In this document: one piece after another, positions 9,547 through 19,547 of the stretch
Numbering within the stretch: position 1 is the stretch's first letter
Layout of the letters: every line of letters starts with the position of its first letter
From: Citrobacter gillenii
GTDB taxonomy: Bacteria > Pseudomonadota > Gammaproteobacteria > Enterobacterales > Enterobacteriaceae
Reading direction: 5' to 3'
NCBI RefSeq assembly: GCF_013337685.1
Contig: NZ_SUQN01000010.1
Span: 1-64,000 of the forward strand
Length of the DNA: 64,000 bases
Program-made: the position numbers and the translations under genes
Notes under the pieces: model-generated
What the model was told of the DNA's origin: nothing
Databases searched by the model: none
Seen by the model: the letters and a program-made list of their open reading frames with translations, nothing else

Positions 9547-10920
9547 ATGTCTGAGCAGCTAATCGACTGGGACCTGGCCCTGATCCAGAAATATAACTAT
9601 TCCGGGCCACGATACACCTCGTATCCGACCGCGCTGGAGTTTTCTGCAGACTACGGTGCTGAAGCATTTCTGCAAGCCGTAGCGCGTTACCCTGAACGTC
9701 CACTCTCTTTGTACGTCCATATCCCGTTCTGCCATAAATTGTGCTATTTCTGCGGCTGCAACAAAATTGTGACCCGCCAGCAGCATAAGGCCGATCAATA
9801 TCTGGACGTTTTAGAACAAGAGATTATTCATCGCGCGCCGCTGTTTGCTGGCCGTCATGTTAGCCAGTTGCATTGGGGCGGCGGTACGCCAACCTATCTG
9901 AATAAAACGCAGATTAGCCGCTTAATGACGCTGCTGCGTGATAACTTCGATTTTAACGCGGATGCAGAAATCTCGATCGAAGTTGATCCGCGTGAAATCG
10001 AACTCGATGTGCTCGATCATTTACGTGCTGAAGGCTTTAACCGCCTGAGCATGGGGGTGCAGGACTTCAATAAAGAAGTTCAGCGCCTGGTAAACCGTGA
10101 GCAGGACGAGGAGTTTATCTTTGCACTGATTAATCGTGCGCGTGAGATTGGCTTTACCTCGACCAACATTGACCTCATCTATGGTCTGCCAAAACAGACG
10201 CCGGAAAGCTTTGCCTTTACCCTGAAGCGGGTGGCTGAGCTCAATCCCGACCGCCTGAGTGTCTTTAACTATGCGCACCTGCCAACGTTGTTTGCCGCGC
10301 AGCGTAAAATCAAAGATGCTGATCTGCCCAGCCCACAACAGAAGCTGGATATTTTGCAGGAGACCATCTCCTCGCTGACCGAAACAGGTTATCAGTTCAT
10401 TGGGATGGATCACTTTGCCCGTCCGGATGACGAGCTGGCGATTGCCCAGCGCGAGGGTGTTCTGCACCGTAATTTCCAGGGTTATACCACCCAGGGCGAT
10501 ACCGACCTGCTGGGCATGGGCGTTTCCGCCATCAGTATGATTGGCGACAACTACGCGCAGAACCAAAAAGAGCTGAAGCACTATTATCAGCAGGTGGATG
10601 AGCAGGGGAATGCGCTGTGGCGCGGTATTGCACTGACCCAAGATGACTGTATTCGCCGGGATGTGATTAAACTACTGATCTGCAACTTCCGCCTCGACTA
10701 CGCCGTCGTAGAACAGCAATGGGATCTGAACTTTGCTGACTATTTTGCTGAAGACCTGAAGCTGTTGGCTCCGCTGGCGAAAGATGGGCTGGTGGATGTG
10801 GATGAGAAGGGGATTCAGGTGACGGCAAAAGGTCGTCTGCTGATCCGCAATATTTGCATGTGCTTTGATGCGTACCTGCGCCAGAAAGCACGGATGCAGC
10901 AGTTCTCGCGGGTCATCTAA
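9547..10920 (+). CDS. hemN: Oxygen-independent coproporphyrinogen III dehydrogenase
   Basis: 457-aa radical-SAM enzyme that decarboxylates coproporphyrinogen III to protoporphyrinogen IX in anaerobic heme synthesis. The SAM cluster motif CHKLCYFC (CxxxCxxC) with the extra cysteine of CGC lies near residues 61-71, followed by HWGGGTPTYL. The ATG at 9547 is preferred to an in-frame GTG at 9541 because it gives the E. coli length and is served by GGAAGGAG at 9534-9541. REP sequences follow the gene and yshB is convergent. Confidence 0.97.
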   Translation: MSEQLIDWDLALIQKYNYSGPRYTSYPTALEFSADYGAEAFLQAVARYPERPLSLYVHIPFCHKLCYFCGCNKIVTRQQHKADQYLDVLEQEIIHRAPLFAGRHVSQLHWGGGTPTYLNKTQISRLMTLLRDNFDFNADAEISIEVDPREIELDVLDHLRAEGFNRLSMGVQDFNKEVQRLVNREQDEEFIFALINRAREIGFTSTNIDLIYGLPKQTPESFAFTLKRVAELNPDRLSVFNYAHLPTLFAAQRKIKDADLPSPQQKLDILQETISSLTETGYQFIGMDHFARPDDELAIAQREGVLHRNFQGYTTQGDTDLLGMGVSAISMIGDNYAQNQKELKHYYQQVDEQGNALWRGIALTQDDCIRRDVIKLLICNFRLDYAVVEQQWDLNFADYFAEDLKLLAPLAKDGLVDVDEKGIQVTAKGRLLIRNICMCFDAYLRQKARMQQFSRVI

Positions 10921-10925
10921 TGACG

Positions 10926-11001
10926 TTGCCCGGTGGCACTTCGCTTACCGGGCCTACGACATCTCAATATGTAGGTCGGGTAAGCGAAGCGCCACCCGAC
11001 A
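10926..11001. repeat. REP pair (BIME) between hemN and yshB
   Basis: Two inverted REP units: GTTGCCCGGTGGCACTTCGC with CGGGCCTAC, then GTAGGTCGGGTAAGCGAAGC with CCACCCGAC. They occupy the convergent gap. Confidence 0.85.
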
Positions 11002-11007
11002 AACCCG

Positions 11008-11118
11008 CTAGCTAAACAGCCCAACCAGCGCCGCACACAGCACCGCGGCAACCGCAGTTTGCGGCGTATGGCTTTCAACCGAGCCGCTCGACAGCAGATT
11101 AATAATTGATTCCAGCAT
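11008..11118 (-). CDS. yshB: Small membrane protein YshB
   Basis: 36-aa single-pass membrane protein, too short for routine ORF calling. It reads MLESIINLLSSGSVESHTPQ, then a hydrophobic C-terminal helix (AVAAVLCAALVGLF) and TAG. It matches the E. coli small protein YshB, which is encoded at this same place between hemN and glnG. In Salmonella YshB has been linked to intracellular survival. A candidate promoter lies just upstream at 11146-11173. Confidence 0.9.
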   Translation of the reverse strand: MLESIINLLSSGSVESHTPQTAVAAVLCAALVGLFS

Positions 11119-11145
11119 GATGACTTCCCCCGTTTTCCGGGCACG

Positions 11146-11173
11146 ATCATACTTAACTCATCGGAACAGTAAA
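11146..11173 (-). promoter_or_regulatory. Candidate promoter of yshB
   Basis: On the minus strand, TTTACT (-35, 11168-11173) is separated by 16 bases from TATGAT (-10, 11146-11151), about 30 bases before the yshB start. Both hexamers are reasonable sigma-70 matches. Confidence 0.45.
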
Positions 11174-11229
11174 GCGCAAAATAGCAGCGCTTTGCGCTCA
11201 ATTATCAATCTTTACACAGCGAAAATCCC

Positions 11230-12639
11230 TTACTCCATGCCAAGCTCTTTTAACTTACGTGTCAGGGTATTACGCCCCCATCCGAGTAAGCGCGCCGCTT
11301 CCTGTTTATGGCCCTGAGTATGGCGCAGCGCGGTGGTTAACAGCGTGCGTTCCATTTCAGGCTGCGCTTCAGAGAGTAAGTTTTGATGACCGGAGCGTAG
11401 CGCCCGGTCAGCCCATTGTGCCAGCAGTGTTGCCCAACTGTCAGGCTGCATATGTGAGGGCGCGTCTGGAACGCTTGCTTCAAATAGCTCAGCCGGCAGG
11501 TCCTGAATCAGCACTTCCTGCCCGGCGGCCATCACGGTTAACCAGCGGCAAGTGTTCTCTAGTTGACGAACGTTACCCGGCCAGGCCAGACGCGTCAGTG
11601 CGGCCTCGGTTTCAGGGTGTAACTGCTTGGCTTCCACACCCAGCTCGTGAGCGGCTTCCTGCAGGAAATGACGCGCCAGGCGAGGGATGTCTTCCCGTCG
11701 CTCGCGCAGCGGTGGTAAATGAACGCGAATGACGTTCAGTCGGTGGAACAAGTCCTCGCGGAACTTGCCTTCCTGTACCCGCAGTTCCAGATTCTGGTGC
11801 GTAGCCGCGATAATGCGCACGTCCACCTTCACCGGCGCATAGCCGCCGACGCGGTAAAACTGTCCGTCGGCCAATACACGCAGCAATCGCGTTTGCACGT
11901 CCAGCGGCATATCGCCAATCTCATCGAGAAACAGCGTGCCGCCATCCGCCTGCTCGAAGCGTCCCTGACGAATGGTATTGGCGCCGGTAAAGGCGCCTTT
12001 TTCGTGGCCAAACAGTTCAGATTCGATTAAATCCTTCGGAATTGCCGCCATGTTAAGGGCGATAAATGGCGATTTGGCACGCGGGCTGTGACGGTGGAGA
12101 GCATGAGCGACCAACTCTTTACCGGTCCCGGACTCACCGTTGATCAAGACGCTAATTGAAGAGCGGGAAAGCCGGCCAATTATGCGAAAGACATCCTGCA
12201 TTGCTGGGGCTTCACCAATGATATCGGTGGTGGGGCCGTTGATCTGAACATTACGCGGCTGCTGCTGTTCCTGATAATGGCTTATGGCGCGTTCAACCAG
12301 CGCCACAGCTTCGTCAATATCAAACGGCTTGGGCAGGTAATCGAACGCCCCTTGCTGGTAGGCGCTGACGGCGGCGTCCAGATCGGAGTGCGCGGTCATG
12401 ATGATGACCGGAAGCATCGGATGACGCTGTTTAATTTGTTTTAACAGCGTCAGGCCGTCCATCCCCGGCATGCGGATATCCGACAACAGCACGTCCGGCG
12501 TTTTACTGGCGAGCGCGTCCAGTACCTCTTTACCGCTTTCAAATGTGGTGCAGTTGAGTCCTGCCCCTGCGAGCGCACGTTCAAGCACCCAACGGATGGA
12601 ACTATCGTCATCAACGACCCAGACTATTCCTCGTTGCAT
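11230..12639 (-). CDS. glnG: Nitrogen regulator NtrC (GlnG)
   Basis: 469-aa sigma-54-dependent activator. The receiver domain carries phosphoacceptor Asp54 ([12 protein letters not shown]). The AAA+ domain has Walker A GESGTGKE and the sigma-54 contact loop GAFTGA, and the C-terminus is a Fis-type helix-turn-helix ([20 protein letters not shown]). It responds to nitrogen limitation through phosphorylation by NtrB and activates glnA and other nitrogen genes. The ATG at 12639 matches the E. coli start [14 protein letters not shown] and length; the longer open frame upstream is not expected to be used. It follows glnL by 11 bases. Confidence 0.98.
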   Translation of the reverse strand: MQRGIVWVVDDDSSIRWVLERALAGAGLNCTTFESGKEVLDALASKTPDVLLSDIRMPGMDGLTLLKQIKQRHPMLPVIIMTAHSDLDAAVSAYQQGAFDYLPKPFDIDEAVALVERAISHYQEQQQPRNVQINGPTTDIIGEAPAMQDVFRIIGRLSRSSISVLINGESGTGKELVAHALHRHSPRAKSPFIALNMAAIPKDLIESELFGHEKGAFTGANTIRQGRFEQADGGTLFLDEIGDMPLDVQTRLLRVLADGQFYRVGGYAPVKVDVRIIAATHQNLELRVQEGKFREDLFHRLNVIRVHLPPLRERREDIPRLARHFLQEAAHELGVEAKQLHPETEAALTRLAWPGNVRQLENTCRWLTVMAAGQEVLIQDLPAELFEASVPDAPSHMQPDSWATLLAQWADRALRSGHQNLLSEAQPEMERTLLTTALRHTQGHKQEAARLLGWGRNTLTRKLKELGME

Positions 12640-12650
12640 AAACGTCACCT

Positions 12651-13700
12651 CTATTTCCTGATAGGCAGGTAAACCGAGAACTCGGTATGACCCGGCCAAC
12701 TGGTAAATTCAATTTTGCCGGAATGTTGATCAATCAAATTACGGGCGATAGATAATCCCAGCCCGGTTCCCCCCTCGCGACCGCTGACCATTGGGTAGAA
12801 CAGCGTATCCTGTAAATGTGGAGGAATACCCGGACCGTTGTCCTCAACGTCAATACGCGCCGCCAGGCGGTAACGCATGCCGTGCAATGTGAGCTGAAAC
12901 GCGGTGCGGGTACGCAGAATAATCTCGCCACCTTCCGGTCCCAGCGCTTGTAACGCATTACGCACGATATTCAGCAGAACCTGTTCTATCTGGTCAGGAT
13001 CGTGCAGTATTTCTGGCAGACTCGGGTCGTAATCGCGGATCAACGTGACATTCTCCGGGAGTTCCATCGACACCAGTGCCACAACGCGTTCTGCCACCTT
13101 GTGAATACTTTCCGTGATGTGCATACCGGGTTGCTGCGGCCCCAGCAGGCGGTCGACCAGGTTACGCAGGCGGTCTGCCTGCTCAATAATGACTTGGGTA
13201 TATTCCTTGAGGGCTGGATCCGGTAGCGCTTTACTGAGCAGTTGTGCTGCACCGCGTAATCCACCCAACGGGTTTTTAATTTCATGCGCCAGACCACGTA
13301 CCAGATCGCGGGCGGCTATTTGCTGGGCATGCTGGAGCTGCTCCTGACTCAGACGGCGCTGGTTATCCATGGGCGCCATCTCCAGCAGAATAAGGCCATC
13401 AGGCAGCCTCTGGGCGGTCACAGAGAGGATATGCGAGTGGCTATCTATCACCAGCGTCACTTCGTTGTCCGTAAAGCCCTGACCCGCTTCCAGGCTCTCT
13501 CGCATCAGCCCGATGTTTAATGAGAAATAACTCAGCAGTTCAGAAAGCGGCGTGCCAAACAGTTTGCGGGAACTTTGGGCAAGCAGCTGCTGTGCCGCGG
13601 GGTTGGCGTAATGCACCGCCAGCTCATCGTCGACAAGTAAAATGCTGTTAATTAACGAATTGAGGATCTGCCCAGCATCGGGCAGCGTGCCGGTTGCCAT
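12651..13700 (-). CDS. glnL: Nitrogen sensor histidine kinase NtrB (GlnL)
   Basis: 349-aa cytosolic histidine kinase/phosphatase that sets the phosphorylation state of NtrC under control of PII. An N-terminal PAS domain (about 10-115) precedes the dimerisation/phosphoacceptor helix with His139 ([12 protein letters not shown]). The catalytic ATPase follows, with its N box ([10 protein letters not shown]) and G boxes ([21 protein letters not shown]). Length equals E. coli GlnL. An NtrC site in front of the gene (13723-13738) marks the internal glnL promoter, which NtrC represses in E. coli. Confidence 0.98.
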   Translation of the reverse strand: MATGTLPDAGQILNSLINSILLVDDELAVHYANPAAQQLLAQSSRKLFGTPLSELLSYFSLNIGLMRESLEAGQGFTDNEVTLVIDSHSHILSVTAQRLPDGLILLEMAPMDNQRRLSQEQLQHAQQIAARDLVRGLAHEIKNPLGGLRGAAQLLSKALPDPALKEYTQVIIEQADRLRNLVDRLLGPQQPGMHITESIHKVAERVVALVSMELPENVTLIRDYDPSLPEILHDPDQIEQVLLNIVRNALQALGPEGGEIILRTRTAFQLTLHGMRYRLAARIDVEDNGPGIPPHLQDTLFYPMVSGREGGTGLGLSIARNLIDQHSGKIEFTSWPGHTEFSVYLPIRK

Positions 13701-13722
13701 TCAGCAGTCTCCTGAAAAAGGT

Positions 13723-13738
13723 TGCACCAATTTAGTGC
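13723..13738. promoter_or_regulatory. NtrC-binding site at the glnL promoter
   Basis: TGCACCAATTTAGTGC is a near-palindromic NtrC site (GCAC-N7-GTGC) 23 bases upstream of glnL. In E. coli NtrC binds the equivalent site to repress glnLp. Confidence 0.8.
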
Positions 13739-13787
13739 ATTATAGCTTTCACGTAGAAAAAGCGCGAAGGATCAGTTCGTTGGCGGA

Positions 13788-13894
13788 GAAAAAAGCCCAT
13801 CGTGTGATGGGCTGAAAGTTTCCACGGCAACTCAATTCCAGGTTATCGCGCCAGCGCGTGACGCGACCTTATCTGGAAAGTACAACTCAAACGA
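13788..13894 (-). ncRNA. glnZ: glnA 3'UTR RNA (GlnZ) with terminator
   Basis: The 107 bases after the glnA stop end in a strong terminator on the minus strand: stem GCCCATC/GATGGGC (13795-13812) followed by six T's. In E. coli and Salmonella the glnA 3'UTR is processed into the Hfq-dependent sRNA GlnZ, which links nitrogen status to carbon metabolism. The position and the Hfq-type terminator fit. The 5' processing end cannot be placed from sequence. Confidence 0.6.
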
Positions 13895-15304
13895 TTAAAC
13901 GCTGTAGTACAACTCAAACTCTACCGGGTGCGGGGTCATGCGCACGCGGTCATCTTCTTCGCGACGCAGCGTAATGTACGCATCGATCGCTTCATTGGTG
14001 AACACGCCGCCTGCAGTCAGGAACTCGCGGTCCAGATCCAGTTCGTTCAGTGCTTCTTCCAGAGAGCCAGCAACCTGTGGGATCTCTTTTGCTTCTTCCG
14101 GTGGCAGGTCGTACAGGTTTTTGTCCATTGCTTCGCCCGGGTGGATCTTGTTCTTGATACCATCAAGACCAGCCATCAGCAGTGCTGCAAAGCACAGGTA
14201 CGGGTTAGCCGCCGGGTCCGGGAAGCGTACTTCAATACGGCGTGCTTTCGGAGAGGCAACGACTGGGATACGGATAGAGGCAGAACGGTTACGGGCAGAG
14301 TACGCCAGCATAACCGGTGCTTCGTAACCCGGGACCAGACGCTTGTAGGAGTTGGTGGTCGGGTTCGCCAGGGCGTTGATCGCTTTAGCGTGTTTGATTA
14401 CACCACCGATGTAGAACAGCGCCTGCTCGGACAGACCTGCATACTTGTCACCGGAGAACAGGTTTACGCCGTTCTTGGACAGAGACATGTGGCAGTGCAT
14501 ACCGGAACCGTTATCGCCGAACATCGGTTTTGGCATAAAGGTCGCCGTTTTACCGAAGCGGTGCGCGACGTTGTGAACGACGTATTTGTAGATCTGAATT
14601 TCGTCCGCTTTTTTGGTCATAGTGTTAAAGCGGGTAGCGATTTCGTTCTGGCCCGCAGTCGCCACTTCGTGGTGATGCGCTTCAACGACAAGGCCCATCT
14701 CTTCCATGACCAGACACATGGTAGAACGGATGTCCTGGGAAGAATCGACCGGAGGAACCGGGAAGTAACCGCCTTTCACGCCAGGACGATGACCTTTGTT
14801 ACCACCTTCATATTTGGTGGAGGAGTTCCATGCGCCTTCGATATCATCGATAGCGACGTGGGAACCGGAAATAGAGCTGCCGAAACGGATGTCGTCGAAC
14901 AGGAAGAATTCTGGCTCTGGCCCGAACAGCACGGTGTCTGCGATGCCGGTAGCACGCAGATATTCTTCAGCGCGTTTTGCGATGGAGCGCGGGTCGCGGT
15001 CGTAACCCTGCAGTGTGCCTGGTTCCAGGATATCGCAACGGATGATCAGAGTAGACTCTTCAAAGAACGGGTCAATGAGTGCAGTAGAAGCATCTGGCAT
15101 CAGAACCATGTCTGATTCGTTAATGCTTTTCCAGCCACCGATTGAGGAGCCGTCAAACATTTTGCCTTCTTCAAAGAATTCGGCATTTACCTGATGAGCA
15201 GGAATCGTGACGTGCTGTTCTTTACCTTTAGTGTCAGTGAAGCGCAAATCAACAAACTTCACTTCGTGTTCGTTCAGCATCGTCAAAACGTGTTCAGCGG
15301 ACAT
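13895..15304 (-). CDS. glnA: Type I glutamine synthetase
   Basis: 469-aa dodecameric enzyme that forms glutamine from glutamate, ammonia and ATP. The beta-grasp N-terminal domain is followed by the catalytic domain. Visible motifs are [11 protein letters not shown] (metal-ligand glutamates), the ATP-binding stretch around [16 protein letters not shown], and NRSASIRIP. The adenylylation tyrosine lies in [10 protein letters not shown] near residue 398, so control by GlnE is expected. Length equals the E. coli protein. It heads the glnA-glnL-glnG operon and is preceded by a sigma-54 promoter and distant NtrC enhancers. Confidence 0.99.
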   Translation of the reverse strand: MSAEHVLTMLNEHEVKFVDLRFTDTKGKEQHVTIPAHQVNAEFFEEGKMFDGSSIGGWKSINESDMVLMPDASTALIDPFFEESTLIIRCDILEPGTLQGYDRDPRSIAKRAEEYLRATGIADTVLFGPEPEFFLFDDIRFGSSISGSHVAIDDIEGAWNSSTKYEGGNKGHRPGVKGGYFPVPPVDSSQDIRSTMCLVMEEMGLVVEAHHHEVATAGQNEIATRFNTMTKKADEIQIYKYVVHNVAHRFGKTATFMPKPMFGDNGSGMHCHMSLSKNGVNLFSGDKYAGLSEQALFYIGGVIKHAKAINALANPTTNSYKRLVPGYEAPVMLAYSARNRSASIRIPVVASPKARRIEVRFPDPAANPYLCFAALLMAGLDGIKNKIHPGEAMDKNLYDLPPEEAKEIPQVAGSLEEALNELDLDREFLTAGGVFTNEAIDAYITLRREEDDRVRMTPHPVEFELYYSV

Positions 15305-15390
15305 ACTTACTCTCCCGGATTGGTCATTGTCGTCGTGGTAACGAGGTCTTCAATTCTGCAAAAATTGGCCGTGTCGCCGTAAAAAATATA

Positions 15391-15408
15391 AAGCGAAATC
15401 TGTGCCAA
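15391..15408 (-). promoter_or_regulatory. Sigma-54 promoter glnAp2
   Basis: Minus-strand TTGGCACAGATTTCGCTT has the invariant GG (-24) and GC (-12) separated by 10 bases, matching TGGCAC-N5-TTGC. It lies about 87 bases before glnA and corresponds to E. coli glnAp2. Confidence 0.92.
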
Positions 15409-15461
15409 CTTTTAAATTGCCCCCAAAAGGCGTTATCATGCGCATCATCGTGCAAAGGGGT

Positions 15462-15529
15462 TGCACCATGAAGGTTGTATTGCACCATTATAGTGCCTCT
15501 TTGTGAACATTAAGCACTATAATGGTGCA
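15462..15529. promoter_or_regulatory. NtrC enhancer sites upstream of glnA
   Basis: Two strong sites, TGCACCATTATAGTGC (15481-15496) and GCACTATAATGGTGCA (15514-15529), are 33 bases apart, about three helical turns. They lie about 110 and 140 bases upstream of the expected glnAp2 start. A weaker match (TGCACCATGAAGGTTG) sits at 15462-15477. This is the classical glnA enhancer layout. Confidence 0.88.
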
Positions 15530-15559
15530 ATTGACATGAGATTACCCCTTTTAACGCTC

Positions 15560-15575
15560 CGTGAATGTGATCACA
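15560..15575. promoter_or_regulatory. CRP site of the glnAp1 region
   Basis: CGTGA-ATGTGA-TCACA matches the CRP consensus TGTGA-N6-TCACA at 9 of 10 positions. It lies in the glnA-bipA divergent gap, where E. coli has the CRP site of glnAp1. The 379-base gap also carries a candidate bipA -10 (TACAAT, 15644-15649) and no gene. Confidence 0.7.
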
Positions 15576-15683
15576 AAGAAACTCTGCAATACTTGTTTGC
15601 GGAGGATGTTTGTGATCCTGTTTTGTACTGCGATTAATCCGTGTACAATAACGCGCTATTTCTAAAATGCCTGAGGCAAAGTT

Positions 15684-17507
15684 GTGATCGAAAATTTGCG
15701 TAACATCGCCATCATCGCGCACGTAGACCATGGTAAAACCACCCTGGTAGACAAGCTGCTCCAACAATCCGGTACATTCGACTCTCGTGCCGAAACCCAA
15801 GAGCGCGTGATGGACTCCAACGATTTGGAGAAAGAGCGTGGGATTACCATCCTCGCTAAAAACACCGCTATCAAGTGGAATGACTACCGTATCAACATCG
15901 TTGATACCCCGGGACACGCCGACTTCGGTGGTGAAGTTGAACGTGTAATGTCCATGGTAGACTCCGTGCTGCTGGTGGTTGATGCAATGGACGGTCCGAT
16001 GCCGCAGACGCGCTTCGTGACTAAAAAAGCCTTTGCTCATGGCCTGAAGCCAATTGTTGTTATCAACAAAGTTGACCGTCCTGGCGCGCGTCCTGACTGG
16101 GTTGTTGACCAGGTATTCGACCTGTTCGTTAACCTCGACGCGACCGACGAACAGCTGGACTTCCCGATCGTTTACGCTTCAGCGCTGAACGGTATCGCAG
16201 GTCTGGATCACGAAGATATGGCGGAAGACATGACCCCGCTGTATCAGACCATCGTTGACCGTGTACCGGCTCCGAACGTTGACCTTGATGGCCCGCTGCA
16301 GATGCAAATCTCTCAGCTGGACTACAACAACTACGTGGGTGTTATCGGCATCGGTCGCATCAAGCGCGGTAAAGTTAAACCGAACCAGCAGATCACTATC
16401 ATTGATAGCGAAGGCAAAACTCGCAACGGTAAAGTCGGTAAAGTTCTGACCCATCTGGGTCTTGAGCGTATCGAGAGCGACGTTGCAGAAGCGGGCGACA
16501 TCATCGCGATCACTGGTCTGGGCGAACTGAACATCTCCGACACCATCTGCGATCCGCAGAATGTTGAAGCGCTGCCGGCGCTGTCTGTTGATGAGCCGAC
16601 CGTGACCATGTTCTTCAACGTAAACACCTCTCCGTTCTGCGGTAAAGAAGGTAAGTACGTTACTTCTCGTCAGATCCTTGACCGCCTGAAAAAAGAACTG
16701 GTACACAACGTTGCACTGCGTGTTGAAGAGACTCCGGATGCAGACGCATTCCGCGTGTCTGGTCGTGGTGAACTGCACCTGTCCGTTCTGATTGAAAACA
16801 TGCGTCGTGAAGGTTTCGAGATGGCGGTTTCCCGTCCGAAAGTTATCTTCCGCGAAATCGATGGCCGTAAACAAGAGCCATTCGAAAACGTAACGCTGGA
16901 CGTCGAAGAGCAGCACCAGGGTTCTGTTATGCAGGCACTGGGTGAGCGTAAAGGCGACCTGAAAAACATGAATCCAGATGGTAAAGGCCGCGTACGTCTC
17001 GACTACGTGATCCCAAGCCGTGGCCTGATCGGCTTCCGTTCAGAATTCATGACCATGACCTCCGGTACCGGTCTGCTGTACTCCACCTTCAGCCATTACG
17101 ACGATGTTCGTCCGGGCGAAGTGGGCCAGCGTCAGAACGGCGTGCTGATCTCCAATGGTCAGGGTAAAGCTGTTGCGTTTGCACTGTACAGCCTGCAGGA
17201 CCGCGGTAAGCTGTTCCTGGGTCACGGCGCAGAAGTTTATGAAGGCCAGATCATCGGTATTCACAGTCGTTCTAACGACCTGACTGTAAACTGCCTGACC
17301 GGTAAGAAACTGACCAACATGCGTGCTTCCGGTACTGATGAAGCCACCACGCTGGTTCCAGCTCAGAAAATGACTCTGGAACAGGCTCTGGAATTCATCG
17401 ATGACGACGAACTGGTAGAAGTAACACCAACGTCTATCCGTATTCGTAAACGTCACCTGACTGAAAACGATCGTAAACGTGCGATGCGTGGTCCGAAAGA
17501 AGACTAA
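15684..17507 (+). CDS. bipA: Ribosome-associated GTPase BipA (TypA)
   Basis: 607-aa translational GTPase related to EF-G and LepA. The G domain shows G1 [12 protein letters not shown], switch I RGITI, G3 DTPGHADF and G4 NKVD. Further beta-barrel and alpha-beta domains and the BipA-specific C-terminal domain follow. It aids 50S assembly and growth at low temperature and affects virulence traits. The start is GTG at 15684 ([18 protein letters not shown]), with GAGG ten bases upstream. Length equals E. coli BipA. It is divergent from glnA. Confidence 0.98.
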   Translation: MIENLRNIAIIAHVDHGKTTLVDKLLQQSGTFDSRAETQERVMDSNDLEKERGITILAKNTAIKWNDYRINIVDTPGHADFGGEVERVMSMVDSVLLVVDAMDGPMPQTRFVTKKAFAHGLKPIVVINKVDRPGARPDWVVDQVFDLFVNLDATDEQLDFPIVYASALNGIAGLDHEDMAEDMTPLYQTIVDRVPAPNVDLDGPLQMQISQLDYNNYVGVIGIGRIKRGKVKPNQQITIIDSEGKTRNGKVGKVLTHLGLERIESDVAEAGDIIAITGLGELNISDTICDPQNVEALPALSVDEPTVTMFFNVNTSPFCGKEGKYVTSRQILDRLKKELVHNVALRVEETPDADAFRVSGRGELHLSVLIENMRREGFEMAVSRPKVIFREIDGRKQEPFENVTLDVEEQHQGSVMQALGERKGDLKNMNPDGKGRVRLDYVIPSRGLIGFRSEFMTMTSGTGLLYSTFSHYDDVRPGEVGQRQNGVLISNGQGKAVAFALYSLQDRGKLFLGHGAEVYEGQIIGIHSRSNDLTVNCLTGKKLTNMRASGTDEATTLVPAQKMTLEQALEFIDDDELVEVTPTSIRIRKRHLTENDRKRAMRGPKED

Positions 17508-17528
17508 TTAACGTGCTTTAATGACAAG

Positions 17529-17558
17529 ACCCTGCCTTAAGAGGTGGGGTTTTTTTTT
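17529..17558 (+). terminator. Terminator after bipA
   Basis: A nine-pair stem with two G-T wobbles, ACCCTGCCT/AGGTGGGGT, with a four-base loop and a run of nine T's (17550-17558). Confidence 0.85.
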
Positions 17559-17710
17559 GCCCGCAATCCCTGGTTCCCGGCGGGATTACGTTGATTCCCT
17601 GCCTCAAGAAATACTCTCCCCTCAAGATGTCTGGCTTAAGAGAGCTTGGTCACAAATTTTTCTAAAGCTCAACGCGGGTGTTTGCTTTCTTTTTCATCGT
17701 CAGCGTATGA

Positions 17711-17732
17711 TTAAACCATCTGGTTTAAACCA
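17711..17732. promoter_or_regulatory. Candidate YihL operator
   Basis: TTAAACCATCTGGTTTAA (17711-17728) is a perfect inverted repeat, and the overlapping TGGTTTAAACCA (17721-17732) is a second one, giving three half-sites 14 bases before the yihL start. Location and symmetry suit an autoregulating GntR-family repressor. Binding by YihL is inferred. Confidence 0.5.
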
Positions 17733-17745
17733 AGCGAATTAAACA

Positions 17746-18456
17746 ATGACGAGTAATCAGTCGACCGTTGAGAATGCGAAAGAGAAGTTAGATCGTTGGT
17801 TAAAAGATGGGATCACCACTCCGGGCGGAAAACTGCCCTCGGAAAGGGAGTTGGGAGAGTTGCTGGGGATCAAGCGCATGACGTTACGTCAGGCGCTATT
17901 AAACCTGGAGTCTGAATCCAAAATCTTTCGTAAGGATCGCAAAGGGTGGTTCGTTACCCAGGCACGCTTTAACTACAGCCCGGAATTGTCAGCAAGCTTT
18001 CAGCGCGCCGCGCTCGAGCAGGGTAGAGAGCCTTCCTGGGGATTTATCGAGAAAAGCCGGGTTTCTCAGTACCCGGACGTTGCCGCGCCGTTGGTGTCAG
18101 CAACACCGTCTGATGAACTGTATCGGATAACGGGCTGGGGAGCGCTGGAAGGGCATAAAGTTTTCTATCATGAAACGTTTATCAACCCGAAGGTCGCACC
18201 GGGGTTTATTGAGCAGCTTGAAAGCCAGTCATTTTCTTCGGTATGGGAAAATGAATATAAAAAAGAAACGGTAATCAAAAAACTGGCTTTTAAACCTGTC
18301 AGAATGGCCGGCGACATTAGCAAGTTTATTGGCGGTTCGACTGGAATGCCCGCCATTCTTATTGAAAAACACCGGGCTGACAGTGATGGAAATATCGTAC
18401 AAATAGATATTGAGTATTGGCGATTTGAAGCAGTTGATCTCTTCATTAACTTGTAG
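17746..18456 (+). CDS. yihL: GntR/HutC-family transcriptional regulator YihL
   Basis: 236-aa regulator, the same length as E. coli YihL. The N-terminal winged helix (about residues 10-70) contains GKLPSERELGELLGIKRMTLR, typical of GntR proteins. The C-terminal part is a UTRA-type ligand-binding domain (YRITGWGALEGHKVFYHETF). It is the first gene of the sulfoquinovose neighbourhood and is followed after eight bases by yihM. The palindrome in front of it is a candidate autoregulatory site. Its ligand is not established; the dedicated repressor of the sulfoquinovose genes is CsqR, not YihL. Confidence 0.93.
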   Translation: MTSNQSTVENAKEKLDRWLKDGITTPGGKLPSERELGELLGIKRMTLRQALLNLESESKIFRKDRKGWFVTQARFNYSPELSASFQRAALEQGREPSWGFIEKSRVSQYPDVAAPLVSATPSDELYRITGWGALEGHKVFYHETFINPKVAPGFIEQLESQSFSSVWENEYKKETVIKKLAFKPVRMAGDISKFIGGSTGMPAILIEKHRADSDGNIVQIDIEYWRFEAVDLFINL

Positions 18457-18464
18457 GTACGTTT

Positions 18465-19448
18465 ATGGTCACTAAAGACAATGCACATAAAATTCTGGCG
18501 CGGGTAGATAATCTTCCTCTTTATCTTCACGCTTATGCTTATCATTTGAATATGCGCGTTGAACGCATATTACCGAATGATTTATTAGATATTGCCAGTG
18601 AAAATAATCTGCGTGGGGTGAAAATCCACGTCCTTGATGGTGAACGCTATTCTCTTGAAAATATGAATGATGAAGCACTGTCAGCATTTGGCGACAAAGC
18701 GCGTCAGCTACAGCTTGATCTGCATATCGAGACCAGTTCTTCTGATAAAAAAGCTATTGACCAGGCTGTCGCTATCGCATTAAAAACAGGCGCCTCTTCG
18801 GTGAGGTTTTACCCGCGCTACGAAGGTAATCTTCAAGAGGTGCTTGCAATCATTACGCAGGATATCAAATATTTGCGCGATTGCTATCAGGATAGCGGAC
18901 TGACCTTTACCTTAGAGCAGCATGAGGATTTAAAGAGTCATGAATTGGTATCGTTAGTTCAGAACAGTGATATGGAGTCGCTCTCTTTACTGTTTGATTT
19001 TGCTAATATGATCAATGCCAATGAGCATCCGTTGACGGCGTTAGACACAATGTCTCCGCATATTACCCAGGTGCATATTAAAGATGCATTAATTGTAAAT
19101 GAGAATGCGGGACTGGGCCATAAAGCCTGTACTTCGGGTCAAGGGGATATGCCGTTTAAAGATCTGCTGACCAAACTTATTTGCTTAGGTGATGAGAAGC
19201 CGCAGGTAACGGCTTACGGGCTGGAAGAAGAAGTGGATTATTACGCCCCGGCATTTCGTTTCGACAATGAAGGAGATAACCCCTGGATCCCATGGCGCCA
19301 GATGAGCGAAACACCGCTACCGGAGCCAGAACTTCTCGAAGAACGTTTGATTAAAGAAAAAAATGATGCCATCCAACAAATACAATTTGTGCGTAGCGTG
19401 CTACAACAAATTAAAAATGAGGCGCATCACATTCTAACTCATTATTAA
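18465..19448 (+). CDS. yihM: Sugar phosphate isomerase/epimerase-like protein YihM
   Basis: 327-aa protein of the AP-endonuclease-2-like TIM-barrel superfamily, matching E. coli YihM. Beta-strand ends typical of metal-binding sugar isomerases are visible: FTLEQHEDL, LLFDFANM, ITQVHIKDA and YGLEEE, giving Glu, Asp, His and Glu candidates for a metal site. The reaction is unknown. It is cotranscribed with yihL and precedes yihN, and its position suggests a link to sugar or sulfosugar metabolism, though it is not needed for the described sulfo-EMP reactions. Confidence 0.88.
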   Translation: MVTKDNAHKILARVDNLPLYLHAYAYHLNMRVERILPNDLLDIASENNLRGVKIHVLDGERYSLENMNDEALSAFGDKARQLQLDLHIETSSSDKKAIDQAVAIALKTGASSVRFYPRYEGNLQEVLAIITQDIKYLRDCYQDSGLTFTLEQHEDLKSHELVSLVQNSDMESLSLLFDFANMINANEHPLTALDTMSPHITQVHIKDALIVNENAGLGHKACTSGQGDMPFKDLLTKLICLGDEKPQVTAYGLEEEVDYYAPAFRFDNEGDNPWIPWRQMSETPLPEPELLEERLIKEKNDAIQQIQFVRSVLQQIKNEAHHILTHY

Positions 19449-19477
19449 TATCTAACGCCTTTATTTAGAATTCATAG

Positions 19478-19505
19478 TCCATTCCTGATGAATGGGCGTG
19501 TTTTT
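19478..19505 (+). terminator. Putative terminator between yihM and yihN
   Basis: CCATTC (19479-19484) pairs with GAATGG (19490-19495), followed after five bases by T5. A 7-bp inverted repeat AAATGAT/ATCATTT with a 7-base spacer (19517-19537) lies just in front of the yihN ribosome binding site and could be an operator. Confidence 0.4.
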
Positions 19506-19547
19506 ATATTTAAAACAAATGATTAAATAAATCATTTAGGGGATGCT

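Noticed and set aside
13928-15115. 395-codon plus-strand frame opposite glnA
   Set aside because: It is a shadow of the highly biased glnA codons. The translation has no recognisable domain and glnA is certain.
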